Source: Chromera velia
Taxonomy: Eukaryota > Sar > Chromeraceae
Assembly (NCBI GenBank): GCA_018398765.1
Contig: JAHBMJ010000541.1
Span: 1-39,404, forward strand
Length of the DNA stretch: 39,404 nucleotides
Reading direction: 5' to 3'
Shown here in pieces: positions 19,553 through 30,200 of this stretch. How positions within the stretch are numbered: position 1 is the first letter of the stretch; each line of letters starts with the position of its first letter. The position numbers and the translations under genes were made by a program. The notes under the pieces were generated by a model that was not told the DNA's origin, made no database searches, and was given only the letters and a program-made list of their open reading frames with translations.

Positions 19553-22500
19553 CTACTTCTTGAATTCTGCTTCCTTGAAGCGTGTGTGCGTCACCTGGGA
19601 GCCCTGGGGTGTCTTGTTGTGAGTAATTCCGACCTCAAACCGCCCAAACTTTCCGTCCAACTTTCCCGGCAGGGTGAACTGCTCGTAGCTTCCGTTGCGG
19701 AACTGGAGGGTTCCCCTCTGAAGCGATTCGCGGATCTGTGCTGCCCCTGCTCTGTGGTACCTATCTGGGGCGTTTGCCGACGCGTCCTTGATCACAACGC
19801 CGGGGGCGGCCTCAACGATCCTGTCCTTGGGAACTCCGTGCGAACGGCCCGCCTGGGTCATCAGCTCGACGGGCCTCTGGGGGTTCAGACGGTCAACCGC
19901 TCTCTGTGCGATCTTCGAGTCGCACCGCAGACCCACAGGACCACCCCCAGATCCTCCTCCAGCCCCTCCACCAGTCCCCCCCCCTCCATTGACAACGAAC
20001 CCCTTCAGAAGGCTGATGCCACCGTAAACTTTCCTCCTCCTGAAACACGATGCGACAGAAGGGACCCAACCATCCACCCACACATGGGGTGACCCAGCTG
20101 GAGACCCATCAGCCCCAAGCAGGAGAGGGTGAACGCCCACGAGACGAAGTCGTACTAGGTGCTCGGTCTTCTTCGTCTGCACTATCCGGAAGATGCCCTC
20201 GGCAACCCCGTCAACAACCCTCGAGGGCGCCTGTCGACGGTTCAGCCAGCTGATGACATCGGAGCGACACGCCACGTACCCAGAGCTCCCGAGAGCCTCG
20301 ATCAGTTGAGTGACCAGACGACCCTCTGCCGCCTCAAGCTGGGACCGGATGTCCCTCCGAGCGCCAGAGAGCACCCCCGGAGCGAAGTTTGAGTACAGAG
20401 AGAGTCCCTGTTTGCGCAGTGCTTCTCCTAGGTGATACTCGACGTTCGAACTTGTGGCCAATGGCCATTCAGTCACTTGCCCGCGAAGGTGTGCAAGTAC
20501 TTCCCTTGCCTTCCTTCTCTCCGCCTCTCCCACCCCCCTTTCCCGGCTTTCGTCAACCTCTTTACGGAGCCCAGTAGCCACAGAGGACCAGAGTCGAGCA
20601 ACCGCGGATGCCTTTGCGATCTCAACGAGTTTCTTGAAGACGGGGAAGACCTCTGCGACCTGGTCGTACACGAGAGAGAAACGGCGGGCAAATTCGGCCT
20701 CCGGGGTATCGTCGTCGTCCTCGGGACACTCGCTGGCGTCAGTGAGGGTCCCGTCGGCCTGTTTCTTCAGCAGCTGTTTGCGCACAGATATCAGCGGCTC
20801 CCCGACTCTGACGCTGCTGCCGTCGATCTCGATGGGGACGGGTCCTGCCTCCACCCAGAATCTGCAGGCATTTAGGCAGGCAGGCATGATTGGAGGTCGG
20901 GACGAAAGAAAGAGTGAACCGTCACACTTGCAAGGACGTGAAGAAAGGAGAAAAGACAGAGTAAGAAAGGACAGAAAAAATGGAACAACGTGCCACCCCA
21001 TGCAATCTGCTAAATCAGGAAGCTATGCCAAATCTTACTACAGCGACTTTGTTCATTCACTCACTTACTGAACGACTGACTGATTGACGTGTTCACTCAC
21101 TAAGTGGGAAACTGACTGATTGTATGACCAACCCCCTTACTGACTGGCTGGCTGGCTGATCTGACCTGTGTGCAACCCCCGAGGGTCTATTCTCTGCCTC
21201 CAGAGGTTCCCTCAAGTAGTTCAGGAGGGGTTGGGGGAGTCTAGATACGGTCTCCCAGGACCCTTCAGGAGTCCTGAACGAGAACGGAGCACGTTCGTCC
21301 ACCTCCACCCCTGTGGTTAGCATCTTCAGGATGTAGTCGGCATGGAGGAGGGCCCTCATCACGCTGGAGTCCGCCGTCTTGAAGGGCATCGACCGACACT
21401 CCTGCAAGCAGCCAAAAGGTAGGCAGGCAAATGAATGTCCATCGAATCTTTGGACGATCAACAACGCAAACGATCACTTGACTTAGGAGCATTCAATTTC
21501 GTGACTGATACTACGCTCGCCCATCATCTTCCCTCCATGCAGGTAGACGGGTAGAAAAGAAGCGATCGATTCAAACAATTAAGGCGATTTGAAGGTGAAA
21601 GCAAATTGAAACAGGGATCGATTCACCATGCACACGTGCAACAACGTTGGGTTGTCGGGGCATTCAATCAGACTCCAATAACGGACCTGAAATGGGTGGT
21701 GATGCATGTGGAACGGCGCTCCGTCCTGCGTCTCTGCGTTGCTAGGTTGGTCAAGGGAGAAAAACAGGCCCACATAGCAACTGGACCGGATCTCTTGAAG
21801 CTCCTGAGCCGTCAGGGAGCCGCCAGGGAGGGTTTCAAAACGGCCGGAGTCAAGGTCAGCCCCCACGACGACGAAGCGGTCCGAGTCAGAAACACCTTCA
21901 GAGGCAGAGTGTAGGTTTTCCATCAGATCCTCGATCCGACTGAATCTCTCACCCTTCCTCCTCACCACTTCCTCCATCAACAAACCTCGTAGTTCCTTCT
22001 CCTTTTCCTCTGAGTCCGGTGACGAAATCCATCCACTCCACTGTCCTTGCCACAGAGTGTACAGACCCCGGAGACGCTCACATCCCCAGGGGGTCACTGA
22101 CGCAGCCACAGGCCCCTCCAAAGTTCCCCCCGTCTGTGTGAGGGGGCCTGCCACAGAATGGAGGTACTTGGTCAACGCAGGTCCGAGGAGCATCACCTCA
22201 CGGCAGATGCCCGAGAAAGGCTCTACCATGCGAACCGGAGAAACAGGCCAGAGCACGGAGACCTCCACCACCCTCTCCAAGGAGGCCTTCATGCAAGTCG
22301 CCTTCATTTGGGCCTGTGCCAACCTGTCGGGGTCAGACGCCAATTCTTCCAACGCGCGGGTGACTCGGAGCGGTTCCTCCAGCACCCTCAGGGTCTCTTC
22401 CCTTGCGACCTCAGAAGAGCTGACGGCAAGGGACTGCTCAGGCCTTTGAACAGTGGAGCGACTGCCAAAGAGACCGCGAAAAAAACCAACAGCCGAATAT

Positions 22501-24335
22501 GAAGAGGAGGAAGAGGGGCACGTGGGGGCCCGATGGTCTCCCAGGCGCTCTGCGGCTGTAGCGATGGCTGAGGCAGACGCAACGGAAAGGGAGAGGGCAG
22601 ACACCATGATGGGGAGCTCGAGAGTGGGGGCGGCGTCGAAGAGCACATTTCCCCACACGTTCTGAAGGACGAGTGCGAGGAGGGCATCCACAGCGGCGGC
22701 GGAACGGGGCCGGTCGTTCGCGCACAGTTGTCGGACTTCCTTCACGAGCAGATGCGCCGCCGCAAGGAGGCAGCTGAGGGTTGATTCCCTCGTCGGTGCG
22801 GGTTGTGCAGCGTCAATAAAGCAAAATGCGGCTTCGACATTTGAGAGCTCCCCTGCTGCCAACCTCCTGGAGATTGCCCTTGAGATGCGTCTGAAGGCCA
22901 CGAGAGCGGGGATGGGCCTGAGAAAGATCCCCCGGCGGGACTGGAAGCAGAGATTGACCCCCGTGTCCGCTCCAATAGGCCCGCGGTCGGAGTCGGGGGG
23001 GTCGAAGAGGGCGTCCGTATATCTGCAGAACACGAAAGCAGATATACAGATGCATGGTCCGACGAGGAAATACTCACTTACGAATGCACACAGAGAAAGA
23101 AAGGGTCCATTGATAGGGTGACTGACAAATAGAATTCAGAACATAAGAATAGAAGTCAATGAAAGCAAAAGGTCCCACGAATCGACTGACTTGAAGCCGC
23201 GAGAGAGACTCGCGAGTTGAAAGTACAGACCAACGGCGTGAAGAGCGTGGAGGATGGGGGAAGTCAGAGAGGCGGCCAGCGCGTCCTCCATGAAGTCTCC
23301 CATCAGTGCTCCATTCTCCGACTCGGCATGATCCTGCTGGAGGGTCGCGAGCAGCTTTGGGACAGCAGGTGCTCCTCGACGCGCCACTTCTGCACGTGCT
23401 TCTGCGATCTTCAGCCCTGCGCGGAAAGGAGCCGAGAATCCCTCGGCGGCAGAACCAACTCGCTCTCGGAACATCCGTACGGCTTCGCAAAGGACCGCCG
23501 AGTGTGCGCCTTCCATCGCTCTCACAAACGATGCTCCGTCGTATCCGCACGTCTGCTGGAGCTCTGCGCAGAGGGCTGAGGCCTTGGCGTCCGCGTCTGG
23601 GATTGAGAAGAACAGGGTGTGCAGTCCCTCCAAGCGGTAGAAAGCATGTCTCAGGCCACGAGGAGTCGGGCGTCCAATAAACCGTCTGAGAGTCTCCTCT
23701 GAGAGCTTCGAGTAAAGTAGATCCATCCTCGCCCTCACCTGGGGGCGGAGTGCGTTGGCCGCCTCGAAGGTGACCCCGCGGCAATCGAAGAAGACGAAGT
23801 CGGGTCGGGAAACCATCTCTTCGAAGGACGCCAGATGGGCCCGGAAGGGGGCGCTGGGCGCGATTCCGTCACCGATCATGACACTGGGGTGGTCTCCGCC
23901 GGCACGCTGCAGAGAGAGATTCAGGAGCGACCCTTCAACTTGCTTTGCGGGAGTCAGGAGAGACAGGCAGGCTTGAAAGAGAGTAGAAAGGCTACAGGAG
24001 AGTGCGGAGAAAGGACTCAGAGTGTCCGATTTTTGAGAAAGGAGATTGATGCTCGCTTAACTGACACTTGATGCGGGGGCAGTGGAGGCCTCGGCATCGG
24101 AGTCGTCGGATCCGTCCCCCCAGGCGTCTCCGTCGTCGTCTGCGGTCTGCAGTTCCTTCCCGTCGATCAACACTTCCTTGGCCTCGTTGATGAGTTTCAT
24201 CATTGCAGGGTCCCCTCCGTGGTCGGGATGGTTCTTGAGTGCCAGGCGACGGTACGCTCTCTTGATCTCGTCCTTTGAGGCGTTCGGGGAGACTCCAAGG
24301 AGATTGTAGTATTTGGAGTCCATTGTTATAGGCAA
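19553..24335 (-). CDS. J-domain (DnaJ-like) protein with a large unrecognised C-terminal region
   Basis: Five exons on the minus strand: 24335-24066, 23906-23191, 23022-21687, 21401-21166 and 20861-19553. They total 3867 nt, exactly 1289 codons with the TAG stop, and every junction phase fits. Residues 9-70 form a J domain ([20 protein letters not shown]) with the HPD motif at 36-38, which in this family stimulates Hsp70 ATPase. A short acidic linker follows. Then come about 1,050 residues, largely helical, with notable strings such as [37 protein letters not shown] and [16 protein letters not shown] glycine-rich linker (about 1144-1161) precedes a final 127-residue segment. The DYxLK, RFWV and YGGISL strings recall uncharacterised bacterial and protist proteins, but that is memory, not a search. 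There is no Gly/Phe region and no zinc finger, so it is not a classic DnaJ. An alternative start is Met5. The function of the large part is unknown. Confidence 0.87.
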
Positions 24336-24770
24336 TCGAACAACTTTCAGACTGGGAGACGGTGGAACAAAGATGATGTTCGTAAAGATGATGTTGGTTT
24401 TCTCTCAGCTAGGATTGACCGAAGTGGATATTTCTGCCCGAAGAGGATGCAAATAGACTTATTGATAGCGAAGTGAACAAGGAAACATGCACCTCTTTGT
24501 ACGGTTTCAGTAGGTTGCAGTATACCATCAGTCGTGTTGCAGTGTTTCAATGAAGGTTTGCATGGTTCATGCATGCAGCTTCCGCGCGGGCATCTTCCGC
24601 GGGCGCTGCATGATATATGCGCACGCCCGGCCCGCCGGGGGCGGCCCGGGCCGCGCCGCCGCCGACCCCCACCGCCGGCCGGGCCACCCGGCGTGGCACC
24701 CGCGGCGCGCCCCCGCACGGCGCACGCTTTTTTATTTTTTTCCAGAAGGTCCCATTAAGCCGGCGAAAGC
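24336..24770 (-). promoter_or_regulatory. Upstream region of the J-domain gene with a very GC-rich block
   Basis: About 240 bp of ordinary sequence upstream of the start codon is followed by a block at about 24585-24728 that is almost all G and C, with many CpG. It is bordered by CATGCATGCAGC near 24569. It may be a promoter island or part of a repeat: smaller CG-rich blocks with TGCATGCA or GCGCGG strings occur at 17525-17580, 24990-25035 and 26545-26630. Confidence 0.35.
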
Positions 24771-25239
24771 TTGATCGAGTTGGACTGCACTCTTGACAGA
24801 CCTTTTATGCAAAGGGCAACATCTGAACAAGAGTCGTGTAAATATAAAAAAGGAGATGTCAAAAGCAGTCTAAAGTTTTGCGACCAAAAACTCTTAACTA
24901 CTCTGGATACAGAAGTTCTAACAGTACAAAAGGGACACTTTAACAGGAAAAAAAAAAACTAAAAAAAACACTATGCAGGGAAAAGCCGGGCATGCATACA
25001 TGCATGCACGCGTTTGATTTGGCCGCGCGGCGCCCTCCTCAGCCTTTTTGATATATTTTTTGCTCAATCACTGGCAAACCAGGGGAAAAACAGTTTAAAA
25101 ATATGTATAATACATACATGGTAGTCTCAAAAAGATCTCAAAAAGAGTATTAATTACTTCATTAAAAATTCATTTTTTAAAATTTCTTTTCATTTTATAA
25201 TCGTTGTTCATTACTAGATCATTCTTCAACTAGTTCTTC
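24771..25239. other. Intergenic stretch, nothing coding seen
   Basis: AT-rich DNA with one CG-rich patch at about 24985-25035 that contains overlapping CATGCATGCACG and GGCCGCGCGGCGCC palindromes. No exon or RNA gene is recognised. Confidence 0.6.
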
Positions 25240-25625
25240 AAATTAAACCTCCCTAATTCGGACCCTGAAGGGCCTGAACCTAAGTACCACTGGGAAAAAT
25301 ATAACCCTGTAAGGAACTAGGAATTTAGAGGAATTTAAACAAGAATTTAGAGGAATTTAGACAGGAATTTAGAGGAATTTAGACAGGAATCTAAAGGAAT
25401 TTAAAAACAGGAATTTAGAGGAATTTAGCAATTTTTGAAGGTTAATTTCTCGTGAAATATGATGAGTTAGAACTTGATATTGACGGTGCTCATAAGTTTA
25501 ATATAGGTCTATAAGTACATTTAATATCAACTTCTAACTCATCATAGTTCACAAGAAATTAACCTCCCAAATTTAGGAATTTAGAGGTCTAAATTCCTTT
25601 AGATTCCTAGCTAAATTCCTCTAAG
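25240..25625. repeat. Foldback inverted repeat with a 22-bp minisatellite
   Basis: Two 44-bp arms, 25440-25483 and 25521-25564, are inverted copies with about five mismatches (GGTTAATTTCTCGTGAA against TTCACAAGAAATTAACC) around a 37-bp loop. Outside the left arm, 25317-25432 repeats GAATTTAGAGGAATTTAGAC with a period near 22 bp. Outside the right arm, the same words recur in both orientations (to 25625). The whole can fold into one long hairpin, typical of a foldback or MITE-like element. Confidence 0.7.
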
Positions 25626-25676
25626 ACTTTGTATGAGTCAAAACAATCAATCACACTTAATAAATCATACATACTA

Positions 25677-26052
25677 CCGTATGTTCAATAATTCACCGTA
25701 AAATTTCAAAAGATATAACTTTGCAACGATGAAGAGTTAGAAACTGAAACTTTTTCTATGTAAACTCCCACTGATATACAACTAATCCTTGAAAAATATA
25801 TCTATTTACACAGCGGAGTCATAAGCAATCTTTTTTAATGCTTTGTGAAAAACTTAGGTTTTTTGTTTGGAAATCCGATTTTATATTTTTTTTTTTTCTG
25901 ACTATCTAAAGATTGTGAAGCATTCTAGAGAGCAAAAGTATGAATTCCAACCCCTGGCTGTATGTTTCTTTGTACGGCTGTTTTAGAGCATCCTTCTTGA
26001 ACATGTGAGATTTTTTTGAAATTTTTTCAAACTCTATTTATTGAACATACGG
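25677..26052. mobile_element. 376-bp miniature inverted-repeat element, copy 1
   Basis: The ends are perfect 15-bp inverted repeats: CCGTATGTTCAATAA on the left and TTATTGAACATACGG on the right. The interior is AT-rich with no open frame. A second copy of identical length lies at 26634-27009, with about a dozen substitutions. It is a non-autonomous DNA element of the MITE type. No transposase is in the window, and the flanking target duplication is not obvious. Confidence 0.8.
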
Positions 26053-26633
26053 AATGCACGCTCGTAAAAAAATTAAAATAAAATGTTTTAACGTACATTC
26101 AGAGTTTCTTTCTTATAAACAAAGGCAAACTACTCTTAGCTTTTATATATTATTAGAAAAGAGTACTGGAGCACTTTTTTTTAAAAAAATGTGTTTTTAA
26201 TTAAAATGACTAAAAATGACTAAAATTATATACTAATCAGCATACATACCTGGATGAAATTCTTTTAAGATATTAGATCGCACTAAAAGGCTTAAAAAAA
26301 AGAAAAGTATCGTAGTATGAAAAGATATAATTGTTGTATAGCATGAAGTTGTTTACAATCTGTTTGCAAATCTGTGTTCATGTGAAGTTTAATCACTAAG
26401 GTGACGGTAGCCTAATACCTCTACCACCCGCTTTGCCCTTCCCTGGACCGCCCCACAGATAGACCTAGTATAACTCTCTCGGAGGGACTGGATCAGATGA
26501 ATGATGTGATTTTGATACTGCAGGGTGCTCTTCTGCAGGCTAGCAGCATACATGCATGCAAGTTTTGACCGGCGTGCGGCCCCGTCTTGTCACGGTCCCA
26601 GCGTGCGCTGAGGCCCGCCGCGGCCCAGTATAC
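26053..26633. other. Unique spacer between the two miniature elements
   Basis: AT-rich DNA without a supported gene, except for a GC-rich patch at about 26545-26630 that contains CATGCATGCAAG and GCCCGCCGCGGCCC. Confidence 0.55.
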
Positions 26634-27009
26634 CTGTATGTTCAATAATTCACCACAAAATTTCAAAAGATATAACTTTGCAACGATGAAGAGTTAGAAA
26701 CTGAAACTTTTTGTGTGTAAACTCCCACTGATATACAACTAATCCTTGAAAAATATATCTATTTACACAGCGGAGTCATAAGCAATCTTTTTTAATGCTT
26801 TGTGAAAAACTTAGGTTTTTTGTTTGGAAATCCGATTTTGCATTTTTTTTTTTTCTGACTATCTAAAGATTGTGAAGCGTTCTGGAGAACAAAAGTATGA
26901 ATTCCAACCCCTGGCTATATGTTTCTTTGTACGGCTGTTTTAGAGCATCCTTCTTGAACATGTGAGATTTTTTTGAAATTTTTTCAAACTCTATTTATTG
27001 AACATACAG
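26634..27009. mobile_element. 376-bp miniature inverted-repeat element, copy 2
   Basis: The same element as at 25677-26052, in the same orientation. Its own 15-bp ends are again perfectly inverted (CTGTATGTTCAATAA against TTATTGAACATACAG). The second base differs from copy 1 at both ends, so the two ends of each copy match each other better than they match the other copy. Confidence 0.8.
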
Positions 27010-27278
27010 TAGTAAGTAGTAATGTTTTCATATTTCATTTAGCTTATATTAATTCATACAATATTTGTATTTTTAGGTCTAATCCAAAGCACCAACTAAT
27101 GAACGTACAACAAGCAGCGATCAGACAACTTTCAACAGCTCCTTCTCACTATAATGCAACTTCAGCGGCAGCGTCTTCGCAAAATTTTCTTCCCAAATTT
27201 TGCTTTTCCCGCTTCTTCCCCCCCCCGCTCTACGAGAATAGTTCACAAAGCTCTTTTTGCCCGTTTGGAAAGTTACTA
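27010..27278. other. 3' flank of the large disordered-protein gene
   Basis: Between copy 2 of the miniature element and the stop codon of the minus-strand gene. It should hold that gene's 3' untranslated region. No other feature is seen. Confidence 0.5.
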
Positions 27279-30200
27279 CTACATTTGAGAACGCGAAAAA
27301 TCACCCCCGTCGTCTTCCTTTTTACACCCCATTCGAAGCCTTCCCCTCCCTGCGGTATTCCCTTCCCCACCCCGATTCAAAGCAGACAGAGACACACACC
27401 GTGACATGACGTCAACTGTTCCAGAGGGCTGCGGTGCCCAGGGGCTGTCCGGTGTCTGCATTTGGATTAGCTGAGAGCTTGCAGACCGGGCCATGGAAGG
27501 CGGTGCGTCTGCCCGCATGTCCTCACTTGACTTTCCCCTCGACTGCCGTTGACATCCTCTTTTCGATTTGGATGTCAGGGGCGGCCTCCCTGGTCTTTCC
27601 GGAGACGGGAAAGCCGGACTTCTCTGTGCTGCAGGAGCCTGAAGCTCAGTCATTCGACGCCCCGGTGAGACGGGAGCTGCGTTTCGATTTCGGGTGTGGG
27701 AGGAGGAGCGTCGAGACGGACTCTCTCTCTGAGGAGAGGGGGTGCGGATTTGGGCCTGCGTATTTGTCAGGGGTGATGCCGTCACCCCTTCCACTGTCTG
27801 CCGTCTCCGTGAGCCCCCTCGCGAGGGACTTCCAATGGAATGTCTCGCGCTCTTTGAAATTTTGGGGCTTTGGAGTGATTTTCTTGGGCTTTGGCGATTT
27901 AGCTCGGAATGGGGTCGGGATGTTTGGAATGTGAAAAGATGGGCGTCGTGAGTGCTCCCTAGGGGTCTGTCTCCGTCTTTCCCTTCAGGCACATGGAAGC
28001 GTTGGGAAGAGGCAGCAGAGTGCGAGTGTGTGTTCCAGTTTTTCGGACAGAAGGAGAGAGCTCCTTTGTCTTTCTCTTTCAGGTGAAGATCTGATGATTT
28101 GGATGATGCGGAGATGGAGGTGTCGTTCCCTTTTCGAAATGGGGGGGAGGGAGGGTAGGCATTGAGTCCGCCTCCAGCGGGAAGACTCTCATCGTGTCGC
28201 ATCTGGAAGAGACTTGACGGAAGGGAGGAAGAACCACCAGGCTGTTCCGGCTCCCTCTCCTTCTGCTGCCTAATCTGAAGCGGCAAGGGAATGACCTGTC
28301 CGTTTCCTGTCTGCACAATAACTTCTTCTACCGATGTAGAAGGCCCTCCAGACCTACCACAGGGCCCCTGTGCTTCCCCCAGAGTCACCCTAGATCCGGG
28401 TCGAGATCCGCCCAGTGCGGCACTATGCGTGCCTGCACGCGATGCAGACCCTCGCGCATCTCTCATGACTTCTCCTGAATTCCCTCCTCCCGTACCTTCA
28501 ACTCTGGGATCAGCTGGCGGCGCCGTCTCCTGCCCAAATTGTCCGGAGACCTGTGAGCCTCCCAATGGGGCACTCGGATGGTTGGAAATTCCCCCGCCTC
28601 CCCCTGAAGGACGGGGGAGACTTGAAGAGGGGCAGGGTACCCCACTGGCATCAGACAATGCCATGATGGAGGTTGAGGCTCCGTCTTTCTGCTGTGGAGG
28701 TTTGGGTTGTGTGGAGGCACTGCTCTCGCCAGGAGGGGGGGTGCAGAAGGGCAAGGCAAGCACTGCATTGAGACCCTCGGAGGATGCTTGGAGGTTTGAG
28801 AGGTCGGGACTCAAACTGGATGGCCCTACTGGCGGGAGGATGGGGGGACGGGTGGAGGTTACAAGAGAGGCGGGTTTGTGTTCTTCCTCCTGGGTGACGA
28901 TGAGGTCTGTTTTTTCCTCCTTGGTTTCAACAGGTGGAACACAAAAACCGTCATTCGATTCGGAGGGAGTCGCGATTTGCGCACCCACAGGCTGATGAAT
29001 AGTCAGGTCTTGATGAGACCTCAACGCAGTCTGAGAGAGTGAGGGCTGTGAGACGGAATGCTGAGAAGGGACTGAAGGAGGGAGATATTGCGCTTCTACT
29101 GGCGGCTGTGCTGCCACTGGGGGTTCACATTTCTGCGGCTGCGGTTGCTGTCCGTATCCCGTTGCTTGCGGAATTGGTCCTTGTGAGCCTGTGGAGCTCT
29201 TCTTTCTCAGGACCGTATTCTGACCGGATGAGTGCCTTGATCCTCTGTTGGACGATCGAGGACGATTCTCTTGGTCCTTCCCTGAGGCTTTTGCGGTCAG
29301 GTTGGCTCGGAGGAGGGAGGTGCGGTTTTGGCGAATTTGGGGAGACGGAAATGGAACATTCTGGCGTCGTTTCGGGGTAGATGGGCAATGGTGTGTCTTT
29401 CCGGGACCATTTGCTGATCGGTCTGTAGCTGTGGCTGCCTCTGCTGCACTCAGCTTCCGAAGGGACGCTCCTGCACCAGCACACACGGAAGTGTTGGTAC
29501 CAGAAGATCTCCTGACGGCAACAGGGGTGACCGAAGTTCTGGGTCCGGTGACAGGGGTGACAGATGCTCTCTGTGCAGCAACAGGGGTGAGGAGACCTGT
29601 CTTTGAGCCTCTTTTGCTAGACGTGGGGGGGTGGATTTTGGACTCTCTTCTTGTCGGCGTGGTGCTGTGGTCGTGCTGCGTGCGTGTGAGGGAGTGTTTG
29701 AGTCCCTGACTCTCCCTTTCCCTCGCCTGTTTCTGACTCTGCAGCTGACTCGTCGCACGCTGAGCCAGTCCCTCAACCCCCCTGCTGGTGGAAGCAGAGG
29801 CTGAAGATCGTCCCATGCGGTCCCTCTCTTTCTGCCACCACCTAGTGTCTTTGTCTAGTTCTAACACGGGTTGTTGATCGACAGAGCTTCGTCCGGGGGA
29901 CAAGAAGGGAGAAGCTGCTTCTAGACGGTGTAGGCGGTCTGAAGGGAGGCCTGCAGGGGGGAGGACAGATGGGTTGAAGAAGAGGGGGGGTGTTGGAGAA
30001 GGCTTACGAGTGTTCTCACGTGAACTTGAGGGGAAGGGAGCTGCCCTTTCTGCCTCTGCTTCGACGTAGTGATGAGGACAATCGGGGTGGTGGGGGGGTG
30101 GGGTGGGAGGGAGACGGCGATCTGGAGACGGCGGTCGGCTGGAGGTTGGAGTGTAGTTGGGTGTTTTGTGGGGACTGCAAGGGCGACGCTGTTCTCCCAA

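Noticed and set aside
24347-24718. Open frames through the GC-rich block upstream of the J-domain gene
   Set aside because: Arg/Pro/Ala/Gly-rich in all frames, explained by base composition; no domain or splice signals.
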